A stretch of DNA of 64,000 nt, taken from Salinispira pacifica. GTDB lineage: Bacteria > Spirochaetota > Spirochaetia > DSM-27196 > Salinispiraceae. The stretch's first letter is position 1; each line of letters starts with the position of its first letter. A model generated the notes under the pieces. It was not told the DNA's origin. It saw nothing but the letters and a program-made list of their open reading frames with translations, and ran no database searches. This document shows, piece by piece, positions 9,395 through 18,700 of the stretch. The stretch covers positions 2,895,570 through 2,959,569 of the forward strand of contig NC_023035.1 in NCBI RefSeq assembly GCF_000507245.1, in the 5' to 3' direction. Both the position numbers and the translations under genes were made by a program.

Positions 9395-10123
9395 ATGAAC
9401 ATATACAAATTTTCCCCGGTGTTGGCTTTATTCCCGCTGTTAATTTTATTTTCCGGCACCATTATCAGTGCTGAAAGCGGAGCTGAAATGATTCAGGATC
9501 CCGGCTTTGTGGATGGAGAAGAATCCCGGTATGTTATCAGATCAGGTGATGAGATACGCTACAGCAGAACGGTTATCAACCGGATATCCAGAGAAGACCG
9601 CCGATACTACGAGATTACCAGTTTCGATGAAACCGGCGAACGAACGCTTGTTGTCACCCCCCGGAACCTGATGCCTTTGGAGACCCGTGCAGTCAACAGA
9701 ATCGGCGATTCCGAATACAGCACCACCACCCTGGTTTCCAGCCATCCCCGGCTTGCATCCGACCAGGTGTTTGTGATCGGCCTGGAGGATCTTCAGGTCA
9801 TACTCAGAGGGTATCCCTTCACAAATCCCCAAAGCCTGAAGTTGAAAATCCTGGGCCAGAACGGTGAAGATACCGGCTTCAGTCTCACTGTGGAATACCG
9901 TAGAGAGGAACGGCTGGAGCTTCCCGCCGGTACTTTTACCGCCCACAAGCTTGAGGTCGTCACCCGTCTCCCGGGAGCCATGTCAATTTTCCGTGGAGCA
10001 ATTCCCAAAAACTATCTGTGGTTCAACAGCGAAGCTCCCCACCAGCTTTTGAAAGCAGAAGGTGCCGGAGGCTTCGGTTCAGGGGAAACCCAGGTGAGTG
10101 AACTGGTGGACTATCAGAATTGA
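9395..10123 (+). CDS. exported DUF3108-like protein
   Basis: A 242-residue protein with a signal peptide (about 1-27, hydrophobic core LALFPLLILFSGTIISA). The mature part is beta-rich. It opens with YVIRSGDEIRYSRTV and later has LELPAGTFTAHKLEV and IPKNYLWFNSEAPHQLLKAEG, a pattern like the DUF3108 family of periplasmic proteins. No enzymatic motif is seen. Its biochemical role is unknown; family members are thought to work in the cell envelope. It lies between tRNA-Thr and a small lipoprotein gene. The family link is by pattern and moderately sure. Confidence 0.7.
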   Translation: MNIYKFSPVLALFPLLILFSGTIISAESGAEMIQDPGFVDGEESRYVIRSGDEIRYSRTVINRISREDRRYYEITSFDETGERTLVVTPRNLMPLETRAVNRIGDSEYSTTTLVSSHPRLASDQVFVIGLEDLQVILRGYPFTNPQSLKLKILGQNGEDTGFSLTVEYRREERLELPAGTFTAHKLEVVTRLPGAMSIFRGAIPKNYLWFNSEAPHQLLKAEGAGGFGSGETQVSELVDYQN

Positions 10124-10227
10124 TATGCCGGACTGCCGGAAAAAATGGAATAAAAATCGTGCGCATCCTTGTATTCATATTAAAGATTTCTCATAATTTA
10201 AGAGAATCTATTTCTATGGAGGATGCC

Positions 10228-10716
10228 ATGAAAAAGGCAACACGTTTTTTTGTTATACCCCTGCTGCTCATAGTACTGCTGGCAAGCTGTACAAGCACCA
10301 ATCTAACCACCAATAAAACCGGATGGTCGGATTATGCGGAAATTTTGAGCAAGGATTATGAGGTGGTAGGTCATATCAGGGTGGAAGCCACGGAAACCAA
10401 AACCGTTTCTCCCCTGGGTTTCAATACCACCATCGAAGGGAATACCATCACCTACGACCAGCTCATCGCAGCTGCAATGGAAATCGGTGCGGACGATGTA
10501 ATCAACGTGCGGATTGATGTACTTGAAGAGGGTAATACCAGCCCGTTCCAGTGGCTGACCGGCCATACCAAGGTGTATACCTATTATGCCAACGGCCTTG
10601 CGATCCGCTACACCGAGCCGCTCGCCGAAGGAGTTCCAACTTTGGGCCATTCCAAGGAAGATCTTCCCGGAAGCTCTTTCGGATTTGAACTTCCCTTCTC
10701 AGTACCCTTCTTCTAA
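10228..10716 (+). CDS. putative lipoprotein
   Basis: A 162-residue protein. The start at ATG 10228 follows GGAGG at good spacing, and it gives a lipoprotein signal with lipobox LLASC, so Cys at about residue 20 would be lipidated. The mature part has a region around AAAMEIGADDVINVRIDV that resembles the small YbjQ/UPF0145-like or TRL-like fold, followed by VYTYYANGLAIRYTEP. No catalytic motif is visible. An open frame extends 36 codons upstream, but that extension would bury the signal sequence. Probably an envelope lipoprotein of unknown function. Confidence 0.75.
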   Translation: MKKATRFFVIPLLLIVLLASCTSTNLTTNKTGWSDYAEILSKDYEVVGHIRVEATETKTVSPLGFNTTIEGNTITYDQLIAAAMEIGADDVINVRIDVLEEGNTSPFQWLTGHTKVYTYYANGLAIRYTEPLAEGVPTLGHSKEDLPGSSFGFELPFSVPFF

Positions 10717-10758
10717 GGTGAACACACGGGTTCCGGTTGATGCCGGCAACCTACTTTA

Positions 10759-10781
10759 CCTTTGCAATGCATTGGCAAAGG
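10759..10781. repeat. near-perfect palindrome between lipoprotein gene and terminator
   Basis: CCTTTGC (10759-10765) and GCAAAGG (10775-10781) flank a short ATGCAT-centred core, giving an almost complete inverted repeat 42 bp after the lipoprotein stop. It could be a protein-binding palindrome or part of the transcript end. No function is assigned. Confidence 0.5.
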
Positions 10782-10793
10782 TTCATCTAACCA

Positions 10794-10832
10794 AAAAAGG
10801 ATGCCTGAACATCTGTTTCAGGCATCCTTTTT
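10794..10832. terminator. bidirectional intrinsic terminator
   Basis: A 16-bp perfect stem, AAAAAGGATGCCTGAA (10794-10809) with TTCAGGCATCCTTTTT (10817-10832), around a 7-nt loop. It has a T run on either strand and sits between the convergent lipoprotein gene and leuD, so it should end transcription from both sides. Confidence 0.9.
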
Positions 10833-10893
10833 CCATTAATTCATGCTTCTTTTTTCAAAAATTGTCCGGGCTTAAGGAATACGAAGTCCGGGA

Positions 10894-11493
10894 TCAGATA
10901 AACTGCCTTGAAAGGCGTTCATGGGTATGCTTCACCGCATCGGCGTTGGACATGAGCAGAGAAGTACTGTCCCAGGTTCCCTCCAGAAGTGCACTGCGCC
11001 GGCTTTCGGGCATAGAAACTTCCACAGAGGTATTACCGTAGCGGATGGTTCCCTCACGGATATCCAGTACATACTCCTCGCCCGGCTCTTCAGCAGCATG
11101 CCGCTGCAGGCGCTCAATATCTTCGGCTGAGGCTGTGACCACGGGTGTTCCCAGCATTATGCAGTTTCCAGCGAAAATTTCGGCGAAGCTTTCAGCCACA
11201 ATGGCACGGATGCCCCAGCGCACCAGACTCTGGGGGGCATGTTCCCGGGAACTTCCGCAGCCGAAATTGGAATTTGCAAAAAGAATGTTCGCCCCCTGAT
11301 ATTCGTCCCGGTTGAACGGATGATCCTTTGTGGGTTTGCCCGACGAATCGTAGCGTTCATCATAAAACGGATAGTTGCCCATCCGACTGAAGGTGATTTC
11401 CTTAAGAAATCTGGCGGGGATAATCCGGTCGGTATCTATATCATTTCCCGACACCGGTACGGCCCTTCCCTGAATTGTTTCAATGTTCTTCAT
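10894..11493 (-). CDS. leuD: 3-isopropylmalate dehydratase small subunit
   Basis: A 199-residue LeuD subunit. The start at 11493 is preceded by AGGAGGAAAAT and gives the family opening MKNIETIQGRAVPVSGNDIDTDRIIPARFL in outline. GSSREHAP, the swivel-domain substrate-binding motif, is present. With LeuC it isomerises 2-isopropylmalate to 3-isopropylmalate in leucine synthesis. It follows leuC with a 31-bp gap in one transcription unit that ends at the terminator near 10.8 kb. A longer open frame runs back into leuC but has no suitable start. Confidence 0.95.
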   Translation of the reverse strand: MKNIETIQGRAVPVSGNDIDTDRIIPARFLKEITFSRMGNYPFYDERYDSSGKPTKDHPFNRDEYQGANILFANSNFGCGSSREHAPQSLVRWGIRAIVAESFAEIFAGNCIMLGTPVVTASAEDIERLQRHAAEEPGEEYVLDIREGTIRYGNTSVEVSMPESRRSALLEGTWDSTSLLMSNADAVKHTHERLSRQFI

Positions 11494-11524
11494 ATTTTCC
11501 TCCTGTGCGTAACGTCCCGGAACA

Positions 11525-12955
11525 TTATCCGGCCAGGGCCTCACCCATGGGATTGAAGTCACGAATGTCGCTCACCCGGCCATTGCATGCTGCGGCAGCC
11601 ACCATGGCGGGAGACATAAGCAGGGTTCTTCCTGTGGCGCTGCCCTGCCGTCCGATAAAGTTCCGGTTGGAGGAACTCGCAGATATCTGATCCCCTTTCA
11701 ACTGATCGGGATTCATTGCCAGGCACATGGAACAGCCGGCCTCCCTCCATTCAAAACCCGCAGCGGTGAAGATTTTATCCAAACCTTCATCCATTGCCTG
11801 CTTTCTCACCTGCATGGAGCCGGGAACCACAAATGCATGCACAGCAGGATCCACTTTCCTGCCCTTGAGCACTTCGGCGGCTGCCCGGAGATCTTCTATT
11901 CTGCCGTTGGTACAGCTCCCGATAAATGCCACATCTATGGCTATTTCCGAGGGTTTCTGACCGGGACTGAGCTTCATATGGGAATAGGCAAGCTCAGCAG
12001 ACCGCCGTTCACCGTCATTAGTCATTGCCGAAGGTTCCGGCAAATTCTGATGAATGCCGACGCTTTGCCCCGGAGTGACCCCCCATGTAACCATGGGTTC
12101 TATTTCAGATGCATGGAAGCGGACCACTTCATCGTAGACGGCATCCTGATCCGATGCATACTCTTTCCAGTTTTCAACCGCCTTGTCCCAGTCGGCTCCC
12201 CGGGGGGCGTATTCCCTGCCTTTCAGGTATGCGAAGGTGGTTTCATCGGGGTTCACATACCCTGCACGGGCGCCTCCTTCAATGGACATGTTACAAACGG
12301 TCATCCGTCCTTCCATGCTCATGGAATCGAAGACTTCACCGGCATACTCATAGACAAAACCGATTCCTCCTTTGACGCCCAGGCGGTTGATGATAAACAG
12401 CGCAACGTCCTTGGGAGTAACCCCTGTTCCCAGCTTTCCGTGTATTTCGATACGGCGAACTTTCAATTCATCCATTGCCAGACACTGGGAGGCAAGAACA
12501 TCACGAACCTGGCTGGTTCCGATTCCAAACGCCAGGGCACCGAAGGCTCCGTGAGTTGATGTATGGGAATCACCGCAGGCAATGGTCATTCCGGGTCTTG
12601 TTAGGCCCAGTTCCGGACCCACAACATGTACCACCCCCTGTTTTCCGCTCTGGAAGTTAAAAAACTGGATGCTGTAATCCTTGGTGTTATTCTCGATGGC
12701 CTGCATCATGCTTTCTGCCTGCCCGTCGGCGAAGGGACGCTGATGGCTGTGGGTGGGCACTATATGATCCATGGTGGCAAATGTCCGCTGAGGATACGCC
12801 ACCTTCAGTCCCCGCTCCCTGAGCATATCAAAAGCCTGTGGACTGGTCACTTCATGAATCATATGAAGTCCGATAAACAGCTGGGTCTGTCCGGTGGGCA
12901 ATTCGGCCACCCGGTTATTTTCCCAGATTTTATTGTAAAGGGTACGTTCTGCCAT
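11525..12955 (-). CDS. leuC: 3-isopropylmalate dehydratase large subunit
   Basis: A 476-residue aconitase-superfamily protein matching full-length bacterial LeuC. The three 4Fe-4S ligands are Cys348 (in GSCTN), Cys408 and Cys411 (in GCSMC). [21 protein letters not shown] and the C-terminal [12 protein letters not shown] are standard. It forms the LeuCD isomerase of leucine biosynthesis. AGGAGGAGATT precedes ATG 12955. The 88-bp gap to the divergent LysR gene would hold both promoters, so that regulator probably controls leuCD. The other leu genes are not in the window. Confidence 0.97.
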   Translation of the reverse strand: MAERTLYNKIWENNRVAELPTGQTQLFIGLHMIHEVTSPQAFDMLRERGLKVAYPQRTFATMDHIVPTHSHQRPFADGQAESMMQAIENNTKDYSIQFFNFQSGKQGVVHVVGPELGLTRPGMTIACGDSHTSTHGAFGALAFGIGTSQVRDVLASQCLAMDELKVRRIEIHGKLGTGVTPKDVALFIINRLGVKGGIGFVYEYAGEVFDSMSMEGRMTVCNMSIEGGARAGYVNPDETTFAYLKGREYAPRGADWDKAVENWKEYASDQDAVYDEVVRFHASEIEPMVTWGVTPGQSVGIHQNLPEPSAMTNDGERRSAELAYSHMKLSPGQKPSEIAIDVAFIGSCTNGRIEDLRAAAEVLKGRKVDPAVHAFVVPGSMQVRKQAMDEGLDKIFTAAGFEWREAGCSMCLAMNPDQLKGDQISASSSNRNFIGRQGSATGRTLLMSPAMVAAAACNGRVSDIRDFNPMGEALAG

Positions 12956-13043
12956 AATCTCCTCCTGGATATATTCACGAGTATATGCAAAATATTTTCA
13001 TTTGTATAAGATATTATTACTATACTTAGCATAGGTTTTAACT

Positions 13044-13937
13044 ATGGAAATGCATCAAATCAGATATTTTCTTGGGGTGCAGCGGGAACACTCGTTTACC
13101 CGGGCAGCCGGATTGTGCCATGTGTCCCAGCCCTCTTTATCTGCGCAAATCCGCAAGCTTGAAGAGGAACTCGGGGGCGAGCTTTTTGAGCGAAGCCGGA
13201 AAAGAATCCGGCTCACCGCCAGGGGGGAACTGTTTCTTCAATATGCTCTGGAAGTGGAACAGAGGACGGAGGAACTTTGGGGCGCAATTCAGGATTTCGA
13301 TAATACCGGAACCGGAAAGATCGCACTGGGGTGTCTCCCAACCACCGGAGCTCACGTACTTCCCCCGCTGCTCACGGAGTTTTCCCGCACTCATCCTGAT
13401 GTAAAAATTCAGCTTCAGGAGGGATCCAGCCCTGCTCTGGCCCAGGCTCTCCTGGATTTCGACATTGACCTTGCAATTCTGGATGAAGCGGGCCTCAAAC
13501 CCGGCCTGCAATCCACCCCCCTGTTCCAGGAACCCCTCTACATCGCCCTGCCCGGCAATCATCATCTTTCAACCAAAACAGATCTTCAGCTGGAAGATCT
13601 GAAAAATGAGAGTTTTATCCTTATGCGGAAGACACACGGATTTCACAGCATTGTCATATCAGCTTTACGAGACCGAGGCGTGGAACCCCATGTGGTGTAT
13701 GAAAGCAGCGAAATTGAAACCGTTCAGTCCCTGGTTGAAGCAGGTCTGGGGATCTCTCTGGTTCCGCGGATGGTCTGCAGCAACCGGAATATCTGTTACC
13801 GATCCGGGGGAAAATCGGCCCCTTCCAGAACCCTGCTTCTTGCCTGGCGGAAAAGCTATCGACCTCCCCCTGCCGCCCAGGCTTTTTCGGAACTTTCCGC
13901 CAGCCTGCTGGCCCGTAGATTCGGAGGAGAGGAATAA
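13044..13937 (+). CDS. LysR-family transcriptional regulator
   Basis: A 297-residue LTTR. The winged helix-turn-helix is at about 1-60 (MEMHQIRYFL, HSFTRAAGLCHVSQPSLSAQIRKLEEELG), and the effector domain is at about 92-290 with LVEAGLGISLVPRM. The family normally binds T-N11-A boxes and is often transcribed opposite its target, so leuCD is the first candidate target, with a leucine-pathway intermediate as possible effector. That is inferred from position. TATACT lies at 13020-13025, and no Shine-Dalgarno sequence precedes ATG 13044. The effector region is closer to OxyR/CynR-like LTTRs than to a known leucine regulator, so another target remains possible. Confidence 0.9.
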   Translation: MEMHQIRYFLGVQREHSFTRAAGLCHVSQPSLSAQIRKLEEELGGELFERSRKRIRLTARGELFLQYALEVEQRTEELWGAIQDFDNTGTGKIALGCLPTTGAHVLPPLLTEFSRTHPDVKIQLQEGSSPALAQALLDFDIDLAILDEAGLKPGLQSTPLFQEPLYIALPGNHHLSTKTDLQLEDLKNESFILMRKTHGFHSIVISALRDRGVEPHVVYESSEIETVQSLVEAGLGISLVPRMVCSNRNICYRSGGKSAPSRTLLLAWRKSYRPPPAAQAFSELSASLLARRFGGEE

Positions 13938-13984
13938 TCAGGGTAATGCCATGGATCGATGATATTTGATATTACAAAGCTTAA

Positions 13985-14012
13985 TTACAATTTTCTATTT
14001 CCGTTGTACAAT
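13985..14012 (+). promoter_or_regulatory. promoter of the GH13 gene
   Basis: TTACAA (13985-13990) and TACAAT (14007-14012), 16 bp apart, lie upstream of ATG 14045. This leaves a leader of about 25 nt. Confidence 0.5.
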
Positions 14013-14044
14013 AATACCATCATTTTAAAACACAGGGCTACTTA

Positions 14045-15721
14045 ATGAAAATGAATCCAAACGATTGGTGGAAGCACGGAGTCATCTACCAGATTTATCC
14101 CCGAAGTTTTCAGGACAGCGACGGTGACGGCACCGGAGATCTGCCGGGCATCATCTCACGTCTGGATTATTTACAGTGGTTAGGAATAGACGGCATATGG
14201 CTTTCCCCCATTTTTCCATCTCCCATGCGGGATTTCGGCTATGATATCCGGGATTACCGGAACATAGATCCCGTCTTCGGATCTCTGAACGATTTTGATC
14301 AACTGGTCGAAGAAGCCCATCAGCGGAATATCAGGATAATACTGGATCTGGTACTGAATCACAGCAGCAGCGATCATGCCTGGTTTCGTGAATCCATGAA
14401 GTCACCGGATGGAGAAAAATCGGACTGGTATATCTGGCATCCCGGGAAAAAGTTCCTGGGATTCCGCAGACCTCCCAACAACTGGAGAGCCGCCTTCGGC
14501 GGAAGGGCATGGACCTGGAACCGGCTGCGGAAAAGCTATTATCTGCATCTGTTTCTCAAGGAACAGCCGGATTTCAACTGGAGAAGCCCGGAGCTCAGAG
14601 AGGAATTGATGAACATCGCCAGGTACTGGCTGGAACGGGGGGCAGACGGATTCCGCCTGGACGTTATCAATTATATTGTGAAGGACAAGCAGTTCAGATC
14701 CAACCCCTATCGTATTCGCAAAGCGCCCCCCAGATTTCACGATCAGCAGGATCATGTCTACGACAGAAATCAGCCGGAAAGCCATACATACCTGAAAGAA
14801 TTCCGCAGCATAATGGATGAATACCCCGGCAGCATGCTGGTGGGGGAAGTGTACCCGAATGAAGGGGTCAGTGAGCCCCGGTACCCGGCGGAATACCAGG
14901 GCAGCGGCGGAGATGAGCTTCACATGGCGTTCAACTTCTCGTTTATGTACGCAGAATTCAATGCCTCAGACTTCCGGAAGAAACTCATGGATTGGTATGA
15001 GGTGCTTGGGGAGGAACGCTGGCCGTCCCATGTTTTCAGCAATCATGACCAAAGCCGTGCCATCACACGGCTGTGCGGAAATTCCCGGACCAAAGCTGCG
15101 CTTCTCGGGGGTATTGCTCTCACCCAGAAAGGTACGCCCTTCCTGTACTACGGGGAAGAAATTGGAATGACAAACGGCAGAATCCCCGGATCCTTGATTC
15201 AGGATCCCCTTGGAAAAAAGTACTGGCCATTTCATCCAGGCCGGGACCCGGAACGTACTCCCATGCAATGGGACGGCAGCCCACATGCAGGATTCTCAAC
15301 CGCCGAGCCCTGGCTGCCGGTGAACCCGGACCACGCCGGCCTGAACGTGGAGAGGGAAATGCAGGATCCTTCGTCTCTTCTTCATTGGTACCGGAAACTG
15401 ATACAGCTTCGGCGCAATATTCCTGCTCTTCACCGGGGCAGCATCATATTCCCCTCTTCACCGGTCAGGGACAATATTCTGATCTACTTCCGGCAGGATG
15501 GAGATCAAAGCTACCTGGCAGCAGCGAATTTTTCCGGGGAGGAACGTGCGGTGGACAGGATATCTTTCCCCGGAGAGTTCAGGGATAGGGGCTTGCGGCA
15601 GATACTGGCTTCACACTCATTGGGCTCAGATCCGGTGGGAGACAGCGGGGACTCGGCATTTCCTCATCATGCTCCCATTCTCCGCCCCTATGAGTTTGCC
15701 CTGTATGAGCTCGAAAACTGA
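14045..15721 (+). CDS. GH13 alpha-glucosidase (oligo-1,6-glucosidase type)
   Basis: A 558-residue cytoplasmic enzyme without signal peptide. It opens WWKHGVIYQIYPRSFQDSDGDGTGDLPGI, typical of the GH13 alpha-glucosidase / oligo-1,6-glucosidase group. The barrel carries the catalytic triad: nucleophile Asp206 (DGFRLD), acid/base Glu268 (VGEVYP) and Asp335 (SNHDQSR). DLVLNHSS is the first conserved region, and the calcium-loop region DSDGDGTGD is intact. It should hydrolyse short alpha-glucosides such as maltose or isomaltose after uptake. The next gene is a large extracellular-sensor hybrid kinase, 51 bp downstream, which may respond to a carbohydrate. The exact linkage preference cannot be read from the sequence alone. 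Confidence 0.92.
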   Translation: MKMNPNDWWKHGVIYQIYPRSFQDSDGDGTGDLPGIISRLDYLQWLGIDGIWLSPIFPSPMRDFGYDIRDYRNIDPVFGSLNDFDQLVEEAHQRNIRIILDLVLNHSSSDHAWFRESMKSPDGEKSDWYIWHPGKKFLGFRRPPNNWRAAFGGRAWTWNRLRKSYYLHLFLKEQPDFNWRSPELREELMNIARYWLERGADGFRLDVINYIVKDKQFRSNPYRIRKAPPRFHDQQDHVYDRNQPESHTYLKEFRSIMDEYPGSMLVGEVYPNEGVSEPRYPAEYQGSGGDELHMAFNFSFMYAEFNASDFRKKLMDWYEVLGEERWPSHVFSNHDQSRAITRLCGNSRTKAALLGGIALTQKGTPFLYYGEEIGMTNGRIPGSLIQDPLGKKYWPFHPGRDPERTPMQWDGSPHAGFSTAEPWLPVNPDHAGLNVEREMQDPSSLLHWYRKLIQLRRNIPALHRGSIIFPSSPVRDNILIYFRQDGDQSYLAAANFSGEERAVDRISFPGEFRDRGLRQILASHSLGSDPVGDSGDSAFPHHAPILRPYEFALYELEN

Positions 15722-15772
15722 AAATTTTTCTTCTGAATGCATATAATAGAAAACAAGGATCAATATCATCAT

Positions 15773-18700
15773 ATGAAATTATACAGACTTTTCCTTTTTC
15801 CCAGAGCGTCCCTGTTCCGGGCAGCTGCAGCAGCTCTTGTGGCCATCGCAATCCCGGGCCTGCTTGCAGCCCAATCCCTTTCCCAGCTTCCGGATGATCC
15901 GCGGGTAGAGCAGATCGAAATTCAGGATGGACTCATAAACAGCAATGTGTCTTCAATTATCCAGGATGATCGTGGCTTTATGTGGATAGGAACCACCGAA
16001 GGTCTGAACCGCTTTGACGGCTATGAGTTTCGCAGTTTCACATATATTCCTTTCGATACTAACTCACTCAGTCAGAGTCAGATTCAAACCATGCACCTGG
16101 ATTCCCGGGACAATCTATGGGTGGGCACCTACGGCGGCTTGAACCGGCTGAATACCCTGACGGAAGATGTCGAGAGCTTCGAACATAATGCGGATGATGA
16201 TACAAGCCTCAGCAGCAACCTTATTATCTCCATCCTCAGGGACAGTCAGGAACGGTTATGGGTGGGAACATCCAATGGTCTGAATTTGAGTACCGACGGT
16301 GGGCAGACCTTTCAACGGTTTTATCACCGGGATGAAGATCCCCACAGCCTGGGTGACAACACAATCAGAGCAATACATGAGGATAATGGGGGTCGAATCT
16401 GGATAGGACATTACGGCGGTGTGAGCATCTGGGATGACAGGGAGAAAGGATTTTTGAATATCTCCGGACCATCAGCAGACAGAGAGGATCTGGCCGGAAA
16501 CACAACTCTACCGGGGTCATTCGTCATGGATATAACCCAGGACTCCCGGGGAGATATCTGGCTGGGCCTGTGGGGAGGCAGCATTGTACATTTCAAAGAC
16601 GACGGGCAGGATATACAAACCTATTCCATTCCCGATGACGGTATATATACCTTGTTATTCGATTCCAATGGCATACTATGGATCGGCACCTGGTCCAGCG
16701 GTCTCTATGCAATGAATCCCCGTGACGGAAATTTCCGGCAGTTCAGCCGTTACGGGAAAGAAGAAGATCAATACCATGATCTTATTTATTCTCTTCATGA
16801 GGACAGAGGGGGAATTCTCTGGATCGGAACCCGCGGCGGGGGCATCCAGATGTATGACCCCAAGCGAAGCCGTTTCCAGGTATTTGAACACGAAAGCGGG
16901 ACTGGGGGCATTTCACCCGGCAGCTACACAACCATGGCGGAGGATTCTGAAGGCACCATATGGATAGGAACTTACAACAGCGGAATTAATGCATACAATC
17001 CGGTCAGCGGCACATTCACCGGATACTCCCGTGATGGAGAGAACGGCAGGAAGCTTGAAAACAATTTTGTCCTGAGCACATATACAGAAAAGATGGGCGA
17101 GATTCTTGTAGGCACCCAAGTGGGTCTTCACCGCTATGATTCCTCTTCCGACTCGTTTGTGCCGGTGGAAGGTCCGTTCAGGGATCAGATTATCCAAAGC
17201 GTTACACGTGATTCAGACGGCAATCTGATTGTGGGTACGTATTACAACGGATTATACATATATGATCCCTCCCGGGATGATTACCGGCATTTCGCAAATG
17301 ATCCCGCTAATCCCGCCAGTATCAGCGATAATCTCATCAGCAGCTTGTATGTGGACCGGAATAATACACTTTGGGTCGGCACCAATAACGGACTGAACCG
17401 TTTCACTGAGAAAGGGTTCACACGGTATTTCCATGACCCGGATAATCGTACATCTATTTCCGGCAACAAAATCAGTTCCATTCAGGAGGACAGCTACGGT
17501 CAGTTATGGGTGGGAACCAATGGAGGAGGGATCAACCTGTACAACCCTCAGCAGGGAAATTTCACCCACTATACCACCCGAAACGGGTTGGCGAATAACA
17601 CCGTACACGCCATCACCGTTGATGATGAAGGCAGGTTGTGGATCAGCACCACCCGGGGAATTTCCATTTTGGATCCCAATGAAGAAAACTTTGTGAATCT
17701 TGATGAGGATGACGGTCTTGTTCATTATGAAATGACCTCCGCTGCCGTAAAGAGTCGAAGCGGAGATATGTATTTTGCCTCAGTTGCCGCGGTTCACCGA
17801 ATTCAAAATATTGATTATGTAAACAACCAGCATATTCCACCTGTGCAGATCACCGGCATCGAAATCGCCGGGGAACGGATCATCTCATCCAATTCAGAGG
17901 AGCTTCAGCTTCCATACAAAGAGAACTTTATCACATTTAATTTCTCCGCACTGGACTTCAGTGATCCTGACAAAAACAGATACAGCTACAAACTGGAGGG
18001 AATTGATCAGGACTGGAGTCCGGTGAGCGGGGAAAATTTTGCCGTCTACACCAATTTGGCTCCCGGCCGTTACCGATTTCTTGTAAAGGGGTCCAATAAT
18101 GATGGAGTCTGGAATCCACGTCCAACGGAATTCAGTTTCCGCATTTCTCCGCCATGGTATCTGTCTCCTATTGCATTATCCCTGGCGATTCTGTTCGTGG
18201 CCGTTTTTCTCGGTCTGATGATCACAAATTTCAGGGTGCGCTGGAAGCTGAACAATGAGCGGCTGAAAAAGGAAGCCGAAATGAACCGCAGACTTGAGCA
18301 CAAGGTCACCGAACGCACCAAGGCTCTTCAGCGGGCACGGCAGGATGCCGAAGAAGGGCTTCAAACTAAAAGCAGATTTCTTGCCAACATGAGTCACGAT
18401 ATCCGTACTCCATTAAACAGCATCATCGGCTTTTCCGAGATGATCAGCCGTACAGAAGACCGTGGCAAGCTGGATGAATACGCAGCTACGATTTTCTCCG
18501 AATCCAACAAACTTCTCAGCCTGATCAACCAAATTCTGGATCTTTCCAAAATTGAATCCCGAAAAATGCCGGTGGAACTGAGGCCGGTTAACCTTGATCA
18601 GTTTGTCAGAGAAATTACCGCCTCATACCATGACAAGGCCGCAAGAAAAAACCTGTCGTTCGCAACATCCATTTCAGCCCAGCTTCCTCCCTACCTAGTA